Below, one piece after another: positions 43,319 through 52,694 of a stretch of 64,000 nucleotides of DNA. Every line of letters starts with the position of its first letter. Position 1 is the stretch's first letter. The stretch is from Porphyromonas sp. GTDB taxonomy: Bacteria; Bacteroidota; Bacteroidia; Bacteroidales; Porphyromonadaceae. Location of the stretch: positions 54,218-118,217 of the forward strand of contig JALFBN010000006.1 in the NCBI GenBank assembly GCA_022772085.1, read 5' to 3'. The position numbers and the translations under genes were made by a program. The notes below the pieces were generated by a model that ran no database searches, had not been told where the DNA came from, and worked only from the letters and a program-made list of their open reading frames with translations.

Positions 43319-44561
43319 AATGCCAAACGAAATAGAGTAAGAATAGCAGATAGCCCACTTGTTCCAGAGCCATCAAGATATAGAAATAGGGGATGAATTG
43401 CTCAAATGAGAAGAGTGAAAATCCAACTATAATGACTACAAGATCTATTGTAAGCATCCCGATTTGTGCCCACATATTGGCTTTTTGACGACCAAAAATA
43501 TCGGGTAAAACGTTGAGTATCGAGGTCGCAAAGTTGGGGATGCACATCGGGAGCATCCACGCAATTATGTAGGCGGACCAGATCCACCGTTCACCCACGA
43601 CCAATACCACTAACGGAGTCATAAATAGGGAGAGGAGTAGAGCCAATGGAATTCCCAAGAGACAGATGATAACGAGCAGTTTACGTACCATGGGACGGAT
43701 CGGTTCACGCTCTGCCACGCGCTTACTCATCCGCTCGAAGTAGACGCTACCAAGATTTTCGGAAATCAGTTGCAGAGGGCGACGTGCCAGCATGATTGCC
43801 ATCGTAAGAAGGCCCACCTCACGAGCCCCGAAGTGCAAAGGGAGCATCAGTATCAATAGGCTCCCGAGGAGATTGTCCACCAAGGCTTGGATCAGTCCAT
43901 AGCGAGGGAATCCTTGATATTGTCGAGCCACCTTGCTCACGGAATCTCGGGATGGTTTGCGGAGCCCCTCGCGCAAGGAGCGGACAAAAAGGGAATAGGG
44001 AGCAAAGAGGGAGAGTAACTGTGCTGCGATAAGCGATCCGACACTAGCCGATAAAAGCCCGAAGAGCACTTTAAGGAGGTTATTCCCCACCCCTTTGATT
44101 AGTTGCATCTGAGCCAATCGTCCGTATTGCCGCTGTCGCAGTACCCATTGAGCCGAGGCGTTGTACCATGCGAGCAGCAACACATAGAGGGGTAATAGGT
44201 AGATTGTCCGTCCGAGGGGAGTTGCATTAGGAGCGAAGATCCCCAATAGAATAGAGAGGGGGAGAAGCAGACCGAAGAAGTATTGGGCAATGCGCAGGGC
44301 AAGGTGGTAGAGTGAACGAGCCTCCTCCTCCCGAGGGGCGACCACAATACCCTGCTCATAGCGACCGCAGGCTACTATGGACAGGAGCCCTCCCCACGAT
44401 AAGAAACTCCCCAAAATGCCCATCGTCTCTTCATTGTACTGACGCCCTACGATAGCAAGTAGAAGCAATGCAACAAGCTGACCCGCAACGCCCGAACTGA
44501 TCAGACGTAATCCCTCTCGAAGTATGGAGTTACTGGGTTCTTGAACTTTTTTCTCGGGCAT
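43293..44561 (-). CDS. Wzx-type polysaccharide flippase (MATE/MOP superfamily)
   Basis: Membrane protein that flips lipid-linked glycan units across the inner membrane. The frame is open to a TTG at 44684, but the ATG at 44561 (MPEKKVQEPSNSILREGLRLISSGVAGQLVALLLLAIVGRQYNEE) is preferred, giving about 422 residues. It has about twelve helices, typical for the polysaccharide-synthase family (LLTMAIMLARRPLQLISENLGSVYFERMSKR). It overlaps the asparagine-synthase-like gene by 26 bases, so the two are probably translated together. Together they point to synthesis of a surface glycan such as an O-antigen or capsule. No glycosyltransferase is encoded nearby. Confidence 0.85.
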   Translation of the reverse strand: MPEKKVQEPSNSILREGLRLISSGVAGQLVALLLLAIVGRQYNEETMGILGSFLSWGGLLSIVACGRYEQGIVVAPREEEARSLYHLALRIAQYFFGLLLPLSILLGIFAPNATPLGRTIYLLPLYVLLLAWYNASAQWVLRQRQYGRLAQMQLIKGVGNNLLKVLFGLLSASVGSLIAAQLLSLFAPYSLFVRSLREGLRKPSRDSVSKVARQYQGFPRYGLIQALVDNLLGSLLILMLPLHFGAREVGLLTMAIMLARRPLQLISENLGSVYFERMSKRVAEREPIRPMVRKLLVIICLLGIPLALLLSLFMTPLVVLVVGERWIWSAYIIAWMLPMCIPNFATSILNVLPDIFGRQKANMWAQIGMLTIDLVVIIVGFSLFSFEQFIPYFYILMALEQVGYLLFLLYFVWHYERTRTSD

Positions 44562-44740
44562 TTTGTTTTTCTTAACTCGTGGTTTATGAGACTTAGAGAT
44601 CTCTTTGGTGGAGGTGCTTCGTGCTACCTTGTTTTGAGAGTTGCCCAAGAACTCACATGAACCCTCGGGCAACCAAGACGTCAAGAGGCTTTTTATTCAA
44701 ATGGAATCATGATGATCGGAGGCTCTTTTTTACTCCTTTG

Positions 44741-46834
44741 TCAATCTACGATGAAGCGGTAAGTCTTACCTCCAATTTCGACGATATAGGTGCCACTCGC
44801 CCATGAAGCTACGAGCACTTGAGCCGAACCAATACTATTGGACGTGGTTTTATATACCAGCTCTCCAAGAATTGTTCGTATTACAATGGGGGTATAGGGT
44901 TCGCACGCTTCAATGAAAAGAACTTCAGAAGTTGGATTGGGGAAGATGCTTACAGCGTTTTTCTCTTGTTGCGGACAGGTAATACCGGTTTCTCTTCCTT
45001 GATACTCTATTGGATCGTCCCCGTTATTGTCCCAAACAGACCACCCTTTAGATTTTATCAGTTTAACCTCCTCGATAGTACAATCATTATCTTGATCTCC
45101 ACTGCCCTTGCTGTCCACAATGTAGATTTCTGCCACCCCGGAGTCATCTTGAGGGAGTGCTTTTGCCAATTCCTTCACAGACTCGTTGTTCAGGCGGTTT
45201 CGATGACATTCTATATAGTCCACATTTCCCTTTGGATTCACAAGGATCTTCGTCAGTTTGTTGTTGGAGCACATCAGGGATGTAACTGCCGGGGCTTGTG
45301 TGATGTCTAATGTTCCTTCCACACCATTGCCCCCGCAAGCCAGCTCCGTAAGGGAAGGTGCTTTGCCGATGCTCAGAGAATTGATCCGATTGTATCCGCA
45401 ATAAAGAACCTTCAGACGCGGGCAATCTGCAGGATCCAGTTCTGTGATTTGATTTTCGAAGCAGTAAACGGTACCGAGCGTTTTCTTGTATGGTGTGAGA
45501 TCTAGCTTTGAGATTTTACAAGAACCGCACTCTATATAAGTGAGAGGAGCCGAACTTGGCAAGCGGAGATCCGTAAGAGATGTGTTGCTACCGCATCTTA
45601 GATCCTGAAGGCTTTCTGCCAAAGAGAGATCCACCTGCGTGAGTTGATTATTATTGCAATTGAAGATCTCTAACTCTTTGAGCTTGGAAACATCTAAGTT
45701 TTTCAGTTGATTTTTGCCACAATGCAACGTGCTGAGATTGGGACAAGGAGAGAGGTCTAATGAGGAGAGTAGATTGCTACCTACGTACAGCCAGGTAAGC
45801 GAGGTCATGTCTCCAAGATCAAGGTTTGTAACCTGTTGAGACGGACATCCTAATTGTGTTACATATCCTTTGATCTTAATGGTAGGTTGTGTGAGGGTAA
45901 ATTTCTGAGCTCCTGCACTTGGAATCACCTTCTCTTTCACACCTTCAATTTCGATATCTCCCCAGCCGTTTATGGTCATGGATATTTCGCTTCCTATGGG
46001 GAGGGTTGTAGTCAGTTCTATGGGACGGGTAGCCTTGTTCTCAGGGTCGGGAGTGCCGTTCAAAAGATCCATATTGGTCTTTTTCCAGTCATACACTTCC
46101 CAGCCCTTGTCTTCTGCCATTTGTATCAGACCTCGGCTAAAAATGTTCTTTTCTATACCGCTTTCCGTATCCAAAACAACCCAACATTTGTCTTTGGAGA
46201 GCTTTTTATCGTTAATGCTTTGGGCCAGCAACAGCATTTGATCCCAGGGGAGCTTGTTGTTGTAAGAAAGGAACATATAGAGCTTGTCGCATCCGGAAAT
46301 ATCGATACTTTTTAGTTGGTTGTCAGAAATGCTCAGCTCTTCCAATAGGGGTAGCCCTCCCAGCCGAATGGCTTTGAGATTGTTCTTGGAAAGGTCTAAT
46401 ACAGTAAGAGCTTTGTTGCTAGAAAGATCCATGTACTCCACCTGATTGCCGTACAGATCCAGTTCGGAAAGAGATGAAAGGTTGTTGGTCACAACGCTTG
46501 TTAAGTGATTCATGGAGGCTGTGAGTTTTTTTAGGGAGACGCTCTTAGAGAGGTCAATCTCCGTAAGATCGTTAGAGGTGCACTCCAATACAACGACTTC
46601 TCCCTTAATCCGAATGGTGGATGAAGTGAGTGTATAAGTTTGTTTTGTTTTTTCTTTAGATGCCGTTTCTTTTACCCCCTCTATGGAGTAATCTCCTTGG
46701 GTCTGTACCTTTAGTTTGATGGTCTCTCCGGCCTTTTTCTGAGTGGTGAGTTCAATAACCTCTTGAGCATAAAGCCCCATTGGAATCAGCATGAGAGCGA
46801 TTCCCAAGAACAAGCGTAATGGTGAGCATTTCAT
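44741..46834 (-). CDS. Large secreted leucine-rich repeat protein with two LRR modules and T9SS-type C-terminus
   Basis: A 697-residue surface protein with a signal peptide (ending MGLYAQE). It has two homologous modules. Module 1 (residues about 24-255) begins VIELTTQKKAGETIKLKVQ and module 2 (about 272-625) begins PIELTTTLPIGSEISMTI, each with the same beta domain followed by leucine-rich repeats (LTEIDLSKSVSLKKLTASMNH, LSSLDLSPCPNLSTLHCGKNQ). Both modules end in a cap like MAEDKGWEVYD or IKSKGWSVWDN. The C-terminus (VSIFPNPTSEVLFIEA ... SGTYIVEIGG) is a T9SS type A sorting domain. It is InlJ/BspA-like and likely surface-bound through T9SS. The internal duplication seems to be the origin of its size. 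Confidence 0.85.
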   Translation of the reverse strand: MKCSPLRLFLGIALMLIPMGLYAQEVIELTTQKKAGETIKLKVQTQGDYSIEGVKETASKEKTKQTYTLTSSTIRIKGEVVVLECTSNDLTEIDLSKSVSLKKLTASMNHLTSVVTNNLSSLSELDLYGNQVEYMDLSSNKALTVLDLSKNNLKAIRLGGLPLLEELSISDNQLKSIDISGCDKLYMFLSYNNKLPWDQMLLLAQSINDKKLSKDKCWVVLDTESGIEKNIFSRGLIQMAEDKGWEVYDWKKTNMDLLNGTPDPENKATRPIELTTTLPIGSEISMTINGWGDIEIEGVKEKVIPSAGAQKFTLTQPTIKIKGYVTQLGCPSQQVTNLDLGDMTSLTWLYVGSNLLSSLDLSPCPNLSTLHCGKNQLKNLDVSKLKELEIFNCNNNQLTQVDLSLAESLQDLRCGSNTSLTDLRLPSSAPLTYIECGSCKISKLDLTPYKKTLGTVYCFENQITELDPADCPRLKVLYCGYNRINSLSIGKAPSLTELACGGNGVEGTLDITQAPAVTSLMCSNNKLTKILVNPKGNVDYIECHRNRLNNESVKELAKALPQDDSGVAEIYIVDSKGSGDQDNDCTIEEVKLIKSKGWSVWDNNGDDPIEYQGRETGITCPQQEKNAVSIFPNPTSEVLFIEACEPYTPIVIRTILGELVYKTTSNSIGSAQVLVASWASGTYIVEIGGKTYRFIVD

Positions 46835-46947
46835 ACGTTCTGATTTGATTAAAAATTCAACTTCTCTATATACCTTTTAGTGGAGGCTCCGGGGGGAGAT
46901 CTTTGTATCTCAAAGCTTTTTTGGGGATGGTACCTTTTTGAACAACG

Positions 46948-46976
46948 CAAAGATACATAAAAGGGGAGATCTCCAA
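46948..46976 (-). promoter_or_regulatory. Promoter of the large LRR gene
   Basis: On the minus strand TTG (46976-46974), an 18-base spacer and TATCTTTG (46955-46948), about 114 bases before the start codon. Confidence 0.65.
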
Positions 46977-47039
46977 TCGCTTTACAATCTTCATGTCTCT
47001 CAGAATTTCTTCTCATCCATGTGGCTGTCTTTTTTCGCA

Positions 47040-47150
47040 AGCCTCTGCTCTGATTTGAGGTAGCATGAGAGTAAGGTCAAGACTGCTTTTCCGCGCTTAA
47101 TCTGTTCTCGACCGAAACGATAACTTTTGCAATTTCCCTTTTTCGGATTC
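47040..47150 (-). pseudogene. Broken fragment of a TonB-receptor-like gene
   Basis: The minus strand reads SYRFGREQIKR, then after a one-base shift SLDLTLMLPQIRAE. This matches residues around SYRFSREQIKQAKSSLDLALMLPQIKAEA of the receptor-like gene encoded at 47334-49691 (copy at about 49200-49300). DNA identity is obvious over about 100 bases, with scattered substitutions and a single-base deletion. No flanking receptor sequence is recognisable on either side. It is a relic of a third paralogue or of a partial duplication. A -7-like box (TATCTTTG, minus strand, 47299-47292) lies upstream of it. Confidence 0.75.
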
Positions 47151-47333
47151 ATCTCCTGTGCATAGCTCACACGGACTATACAGAGTAATAGTACGGTACC
47201 AGCTTTACTTTTTTCATACCGAGTACTTGTTTTTTTTAGTTATCGGATCTCCCTTGCTTTTGAGGACGAAAAAAGGAGGATCACATCCGCGCAAAGATAC
47301 GATCCCCCTTGTAATACTCATTGCTTCTTCAGC

Positions 47334-49691
47334 TTAAATTACTCCTCGATCGCTATCCTCATTCTCCAGAAGACGTTCACCCTTAAAACTTTTCCCAACG
47401 GAGAAGTAGTAGGCGAGAGATAGGCTTGCCTTCCAACGATTATCTCGAAGCATGACTTTGGTTCTCTCTAGAAGTTCGAGGAAAGGATGGTTGAATGTTT
47501 GAGTGGATTCAGGTACAAACAGATTCTCAACAGCGAGGCGGAGATTCCAAGGTCCTTTGCTCCAGAAGCCTGACAGCGAAGAGTTCCACTCCGTGGAAGA
47601 GGTGAAGTAACTGTATAATCGCCGATAGGGTATATCCAAATCGCCTTGTATTCCCCAATTATTGTGCTGATAGGTTACACTGGCTCCTGCAGGGATTGAA
47701 AAGAGAGAGATTTCTTGCGCTTCTGTTAGTCGGTACTGTTGGTAGCGAGGTTGTGCATACAATCGAATGATCAATCGCTCATCGCCTAATGGTTTAACAC
47801 CTATACTTGTTTTGAAGATCGCATATTGGGAATAAAGTGCATTGGTTCGCTGCTGTACGATTGCCGTCTGCCCGAGGACATCGGTTCTATCAAAATTTAG
47901 AATCCAATCCTTGTGCGTATAGTTGTAGGTGAGTGTATTGGATAGCTCTATATAGGGGTGGCTCCACGAGTGGTGTAGGCGCGTTGTGGCTACGTAGCTG
48001 TTCTCTAGCTTCGGATTGTTTCGCATGAAGAGCCCTTCTCTGACCTGACGCATGGCTTCGGTGGTCTCTCCGAGTTCGGGGATTTGGTTGGCAGTCTCTA
48101 TCTCCCATCTGAGACGATGATTTTTGGGGAGACGGTAGCCGATCAAGAGACGTGGGTTAAAACTCCAGCGCATTTGTGCCTGCTCCAACCCTTTGTGTGC
48201 CGATACATAGTGTAGGTTTAGAGCAGGAGTGAGTCGGTAGTAGAACTTGTCCAAGATCCCTTCCCACGAGAGATAGGTACGATCTCTCCACTGATCTTGC
48301 TTGTCTTGACTCTCTCCCGTGCTGATCCCATCGAGCCGAAAGAGAGCGTGAGAATACATCAAATGAGATCCGATGTAGAGCCACCCTCCCTTGATGGGAT
48401 GAGCGTATTCGACTTGCGCAATGAGAGAGTTTTTAGAAGTCTTCCCCTTTAGGTGCTCCTCTAGGGCAGGCTTTTGTGTTGTGGCGAGAGTTTCTACTAA
48501 ATTGTATTCTGTATGCGTTTGATTGTGTGTATAAACGAGGTTAGAAAAGAGCCGACTCCCTGCATGGCTTAGCGTGCGGTCGTAATAAATATCTACTACG
48601 GGGGTAAAAACTTGTCCACCACTTATGACTTTTCCTAGGCGATGTTGCTGTGCGTTGCCAATTTGTACGAGAGCGTCGTAAGATTGTGGGTTATTGCTCT
48701 TTTCTAACGACGATGAGAGGGATATTTCCAGATGCTGTTTATTGGGTTGACTAAAGGCATAGCTTGCTTTGAGCATATGGGAGTTAAGCCTTGTGTGAGT
48801 CGTTCCAACGGATTTGTATAGGTGCCCATCAGTGGTCGTGTACTCGGATGTTTGCTCCTCCTGCTTTCCCAAATTCGTGTGACGAATGAAGTTGTTCGTA
48901 AAGAGTTTGAATTGATGTACTCCCGAATTATAGTTGTAGTATAGACGAGCTACGGCATCGGTGGCAAAGGGAGCTACCGATGCTTCCACACCGGCATGAT
49001 GTCCGTTGTCCAAAGGTTTTGTGATCACGTCAAGTACGCTCCCACGGGTATTGTACCGCTCGGGGGCTATATCGAAGTAATCTATTCGAATGATCTTAGA
49101 GGGTGGTATACTGCGCAACTCTTCATTAGTGGCGTAGTGTCCGTTGATGAGAATGATCGGAGTCGCTTCTCCCGTTGCAGAGGAGATCCGTCCAGTGCGA
49201 GCCTCTGCTTTGATTTGAGGTAGCATGAGAGCAAGGTCAAGGCTGCTTTTTGCCTGTTTGATCTGCTCTCGGCTGAAGCGATAACTCTTGCGATCGATTC
49301 CCATTTTTTGCTTGGCTGTGACGATGACCTCCTGCAGTTGTGCCGTTTGTGCTGACGTCTCTAAGTTGAAGTCACACCGCATCGTTCCTTGTATGCTATC
49401 CCCCATAAGGAGCATTGTCATCGCATTGTAACCAATGTACCGCACTTCTAGTTGATATTGCTTGGCAAGGGGAGCTTCTAGATTAAGGCGATAGTAACCT
49501 CTCTTATCGGTGTAGGTGACGAGAGTGGGATTGGCGGTAATGGAGTCGGCGTGAAATGCCACGAGAGCCATCTCGGCAGGCTCTTTTTGATCGATGTAAA
49601 CGAATCCTTCTATGGCTCTCTCCTGCGCTAGGGCAAAACCCAGCGAGGAGAGTAGTAAGACAATGAGGAACGCAATTTTTCGACTGTTCAT
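47334..49691 (-). CDS. TonB-dependent-receptor-like outer-membrane protein
   Basis: A 785-residue exported protein with a signal peptide (GFALAQE), an N-terminal carboxypeptidase-like beta domain (RAIEGFVYIDQKEPAEMALVAFHAD ... GYYRLNLEAPLAKQYQLEVRYIGY), a plug-like region (LQEVIVTAKQKMGIDRKSYRFSREQI, then ILINGHYATNEELRSIPPSKIIRIDYFD) and a long C-terminal barrel ending LAYYFSVGKSF. It is shorter than SusC-type receptors and has no SusD partner gene next to it. It follows a paralogue (49731-51983) by 39 bases, so the two are probably an operon. A receptor for a small ligand or a structural barrel are both possible. TonB-box presence could not be judged. Confidence 0.75.
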   Translation of the reverse strand: MNSRKIAFLIVLLLSSLGFALAQERAIEGFVYIDQKEPAEMALVAFHADSITANPTLVTYTDKRGYYRLNLEAPLAKQYQLEVRYIGYNAMTMLLMGDSIQGTMRCDFNLETSAQTAQLQEVIVTAKQKMGIDRKSYRFSREQIKQAKSSLDLALMLPQIKAEARTGRISSATGEATPIILINGHYATNEELRSIPPSKIIRIDYFDIAPERYNTRGSVLDVITKPLDNGHHAGVEASVAPFATDAVARLYYNYNSGVHQFKLFTNNFIRHTNLGKQEEQTSEYTTTDGHLYKSVGTTHTRLNSHMLKASYAFSQPNKQHLEISLSSSLEKSNNPQSYDALVQIGNAQQHRLGKVISGGQVFTPVVDIYYDRTLSHAGSRLFSNLVYTHNQTHTEYNLVETLATTQKPALEEHLKGKTSKNSLIAQVEYAHPIKGGWLYIGSHLMYSHALFRLDGISTGESQDKQDQWRDRTYLSWEGILDKFYYRLTPALNLHYVSAHKGLEQAQMRWSFNPRLLIGYRLPKNHRLRWEIETANQIPELGETTEAMRQVREGLFMRNNPKLENSYVATTRLHHSWSHPYIELSNTLTYNYTHKDWILNFDRTDVLGQTAIVQQRTNALYSQYAIFKTSIGVKPLGDERLIIRLYAQPRYQQYRLTEAQEISLFSIPAGASVTYQHNNWGIQGDLDIPYRRLYSYFTSSTEWNSSLSGFWSKGPWNLRLAVENLFVPESTQTFNHPFLELLERTKVMLRDNRWKASLSLAYYFSVGKSFKGERLLENEDSDRGVI

Positions 49692-49730
49692 ATCTATTTA
49701 TCCGTTATTGAACTTCAGTTGTTGCTTTTT

Positions 49731-51983
49731 TTAGATACCGGGCATCTTTTGTGGGATGGCGGATTTGGCATTTTTGCGCAGAGTCCAAGAGATCAAAAGC
49801 CATGGGCGTAGACTGGCACTTTCGTAAAATACTTGCTGTTGGCTCTTGTATTGAGCCTGGTCGATCCCGGTAACATGACTTCTTGTTCCCCAAAAATAGG
49901 GCAACCCAAGGGAAAGATAAAGTCGCTTATTGACCTGCCATGCAATCTGTATATGTGATTCTATCGGATTCTTATAGGTTGTTTGGCTGATGGCGGAGTA
50001 GCTTCGATTGCGCCATGCTAGCGATGAGTAAATGAAGAAGTCCCCAAAATCCCAACGGAAATAGCCCTTGACTCCAAAAGATCCCTTTGGGTCTTGACCG
50101 TTAAATACCTCGGAAGTATAGCCCGTGGAGGCGGAGGCTTGGAAGTTTTCGCTCGAATAATGAATCCCGAATCCCCCGTCGCTACTTGTATAGGTACCAT
50201 TGTTTCGGAATGATTTTACTTGGTATGCTCCTTCCTGACGGATGTAGGGTTCGATTACTTTACTACGACGATTGTGATCCCCAAAGAGCCAAAGTCTAAA
50301 ATTGCCAAAGGAGCAATTGTATTTGAGTTCGAATTGATGGATCTGCATGGGCATGAGGAAGGGATTCCCCTCCTCCCGAATCCAAGGATTGGTAGACTGG
50401 TTAAAGGATACAAGAGTATTGCTGGCAGGCAGTTGGTTCGTAAGGTAATAGCTCCCCCTTATAGACTGAGCGAGAGGGAGACGATAGGTCAGGCTTAGTG
50501 CAGCTCTTGGTCTCCAGTAGGCGTGTTGCTTGTCGGCAGCTTTTACCGCTAAGCTTTGCAAGCCGAGAGAGGCCATATAATGGAGTTGTTTCCAATGGTT
50601 GCTGTATGTTGCATGTGTATAGTTGCTCCAAAGTCCGACATGCGCAAGGAGGGAAGGTGTGGTGGTTTGATTGGTAATCGCATCCCGAGTATATTCCAAA
50701 TTATTCCCCAAAGCAATTGTTCCAAAAGATTGCTCTCCCGAGTCGTAGTCTATGGAGAGCGTGTACTGATCTCGAAGAGAAACAAGATCTAGTAGATGGC
50801 TTGTGACGTTTTCATTATAGTACTCTAGGTAATTCTGCTTGTTATCGTAAAATCCTCGATTGTACTTAAGATAGGTCGAGAGCGTCCTTTCTTTGTCAAA
50901 TGTATGTTCATGGTAAAGGGCTGCAAGCCAACCTCCGTCAGTCGTAAAGGAGTTGTTGGAGGTTTTAAGATCCATCGTTCGGCTTGGCAACGTATAGGTC
51001 CCCTCCAGTGTTCCTTCGGAGCTCTGTTTGCTATTTTTATACTTGACCACAGCCGAGAGATAGTCCGATGGGGTAGGGAGCCACTTGAACAATAGGTATC
51101 CCTCCAGCCCTTTTGCTTGAGATGTGGAGGTGCCGGCGATCTCTTTTTTCTGCTCTGCAAGTTGCTCTATCGTTTGGTAACGTGTACGATCTTTGGTTAG
51201 ATAGTCTCCGAAAAGGTTGCCTGCTACGGCAAACTTCTTCTTCCCCAATTCAAAATTTGCACCTCCAAACCCCTCTCGTAAGGGGATGTCGTTCCTTGTT
51301 CGCATCTCTATATACGAATAGAGCGGTATGACCTCTCTAAGTCGGATATTGACGATCTTTGTAACGCCCATTTGTAGGTAACGAGCGCTGACCACTTCGG
51401 TTACTTCTACGGATTCGATATTCTCCGGATGTATCGGTTGTACACCCGAATTGACGAGATGCCCATCCACCAAGATAAGTGGTGATTCGCCCGTGCGCAT
51501 CTTGATGCTTTGCGAAGAGATATCAACTTGTAATAGGGGGATTTCAGAGAGGGCCCTAAAGGGGTCTCCCGATGCTTTGGCTTTTTTCGATAGCTTAAAG
51601 ATCTCCCCCGTAGCGGTTACCTTGGGCTTTGCTTTGCCGACAACGACGACTTCGTCTAGAGCTACGGCCGGTTTGGCTAGTGTAATGCTGAGCAGAGTGT
51701 CAGCAGTAAAGGTTGCTTCTATTTTGAATGTCTCGTAATGCGGATTCGCCAGTTGGATGTTGTATAATCCCTCTTTGGGAAGTTGCAAAAGGTATCGAGG
51801 TGTCTTGATCACGGAAAATTGCACGACGGAGTCGCCTTCCTGCACCAATAATTCTGTACCCTCTAAGGGGCGATTGTCATAGGTGTCGATGTTTAGGTAG
51901 AGCTTGATCTGACCTAAAAGTGCTCCACTTCGTAGCACGAGAAGTACGAGTAGGGTGAGGATACTGATTCTCTTGGTCTGCAT
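49731..51983 (-). CDS. TonB-dependent-receptor-like outer-membrane protein, paralogue
   Basis: A 750-residue exported barrel protein with the same build as its downstream neighbour: signal peptide (LLVLRSGALLGQI), a carboxypeptidase-like beta domain (LYLNIDTYDNRPLEGTELLVQEGD), a plug region (LDEVVVVGKAKPKVTATGEIFKLSKKAKA, then LILVDGHLVNSGVQPIHPENIESVEVTEV) and a C-terminal barrel. It is the first gene of the pair and has a candidate -7 box 152 bases upstream. No SusD-like lipoprotein is nearby, so this is not a standard Sus-type pair. Ligand unknown. Confidence 0.75.
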   Translation of the reverse strand: MQTKRISILTLLVLLVLRSGALLGQIKLYLNIDTYDNRPLEGTELLVQEGDSVVQFSVIKTPRYLLQLPKEGLYNIQLANPHYETFKIEATFTADTLLSITLAKPAVALDEVVVVGKAKPKVTATGEIFKLSKKAKASGDPFRALSEIPLLQVDISSQSIKMRTGESPLILVDGHLVNSGVQPIHPENIESVEVTEVVSARYLQMGVTKIVNIRLREVIPLYSYIEMRTRNDIPLREGFGGANFELGKKKFAVAGNLFGDYLTKDRTRYQTIEQLAEQKKEIAGTSTSQAKGLEGYLLFKWLPTPSDYLSAVVKYKNSKQSSEGTLEGTYTLPSRTMDLKTSNNSFTTDGGWLAALYHEHTFDKERTLSTYLKYNRGFYDNKQNYLEYYNENVTSHLLDLVSLRDQYTLSIDYDSGEQSFGTIALGNNLEYTRDAITNQTTTPSLLAHVGLWSNYTHATYSNHWKQLHYMASLGLQSLAVKAADKQHAYWRPRAALSLTYRLPLAQSIRGSYYLTNQLPASNTLVSFNQSTNPWIREEGNPFLMPMQIHQFELKYNCSFGNFRLWLFGDHNRRSKVIEPYIRQEGAYQVKSFRNNGTYTSSDGGFGIHYSSENFQASASTGYTSEVFNGQDPKGSFGVKGYFRWDFGDFFIYSSLAWRNRSYSAISQTTYKNPIESHIQIAWQVNKRLYLSLGLPYFWGTRSHVTGIDQAQYKSQQQVFYESASLRPWLLISWTLRKNAKSAIPQKMPGI

Positions 51984-52134
51984 ATTTTATTCCTTTATGG
52001 ATGATATATTTTCTTGAGGAAATGGTGTAACGAATAACCCATGTGCCCCCTTTGTCGGATCCCTTTCGACTCAGGCCGATAGACCTCGGGTATAGGCAAC
52101 GCTATAAGGAAAAGTCTACTTTATAATTGTCCGC

Positions 52135-52142
52135 AAAGATAG
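52135..52142 (-). promoter_or_regulatory. -7 box upstream of the receptor pair
   Basis: TATCTTTG on the minus strand, 152 bases before the start codon of the 750-residue receptor-like gene. No standard -33 element. Confidence 0.45.
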
Positions 52143-52694
52143 TAAATTAAATCTTTATACCATCTCCTACTTTTTTGCTCTGAATGGAAATAAATAAAAA
52201 TGGCTTGAGGAACTGGATGAGCAGACGAAGCGATTTATATCTAATTCCCAAAAAAAGATGCCGTTTGATAGGGATCGTGTAACTCCTCTAGAGTTAGACT
52301 CTCCCTCTCCCCTAGGATCTGATAGGGAATTTGTTCATTAACAACCAAATGAAAGTAATGGGTCTGCCGAACGAAAGGAGAGATGTCTAGAGTTTTCAAT
52401 AGGGTGATGACTCTAGAGATGTTGCTATCTATTTTCTTTTTTCTTGGGCAGTAGGTTTTTATTTCTTAGGCACTGGTTTGAAAACTTCTGCCCAAGAGAT
52501 TTGAGGACGGTCATGTCTTCCTGAAACGATAATGAGGCTGAGTCGAAACAGACGTTCCGACAAAGCCTCATCCAGCCTACTATTGTAAAAATAATAGTTT
52601 CAATTCACGTACTTCTCTCGGGAGAGCGGTACGACACCATATGGTGTGCACAAAGGTATGGAAAATGGGATGCTCCAGAGGTTGTTTAAGGCCT
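52143..52694. other. Intergenic region with hairpins and a repeat cluster
   Basis: About 550 bases without a supported gene. It holds small palindromes (TAACTC/GAGTTA at 52280-52296), the repeat cluster at 52441-52499 and a hairpin ATGAGGCT/AGCCTCAT (52532-52539 and 52564-52571) that may end porW transcription. Confidence 0.4.
52441..52499. repeat. Three-unit intergenic repeat (second copy of the 9370 type)
   Basis: An inverted unit (CTTGGGCAGTAGGTTTT, 52443-52459), a second inverted unit (TTTCTTAGGCACTGGTTT) and a forward unit (AAAACTTCTGCCCAAGA, 52481-52497). The outer units pair almost perfectly. The same unit forms the cluster at 9370-9436. Confidence 0.6.

Noticed and set aside
44562..44684. 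Longer N-terminus of the Wzx-type flippase from TTG 44684
   Set aside because: The added segment is polar and unlike the family; ATG 44561 is a better start.
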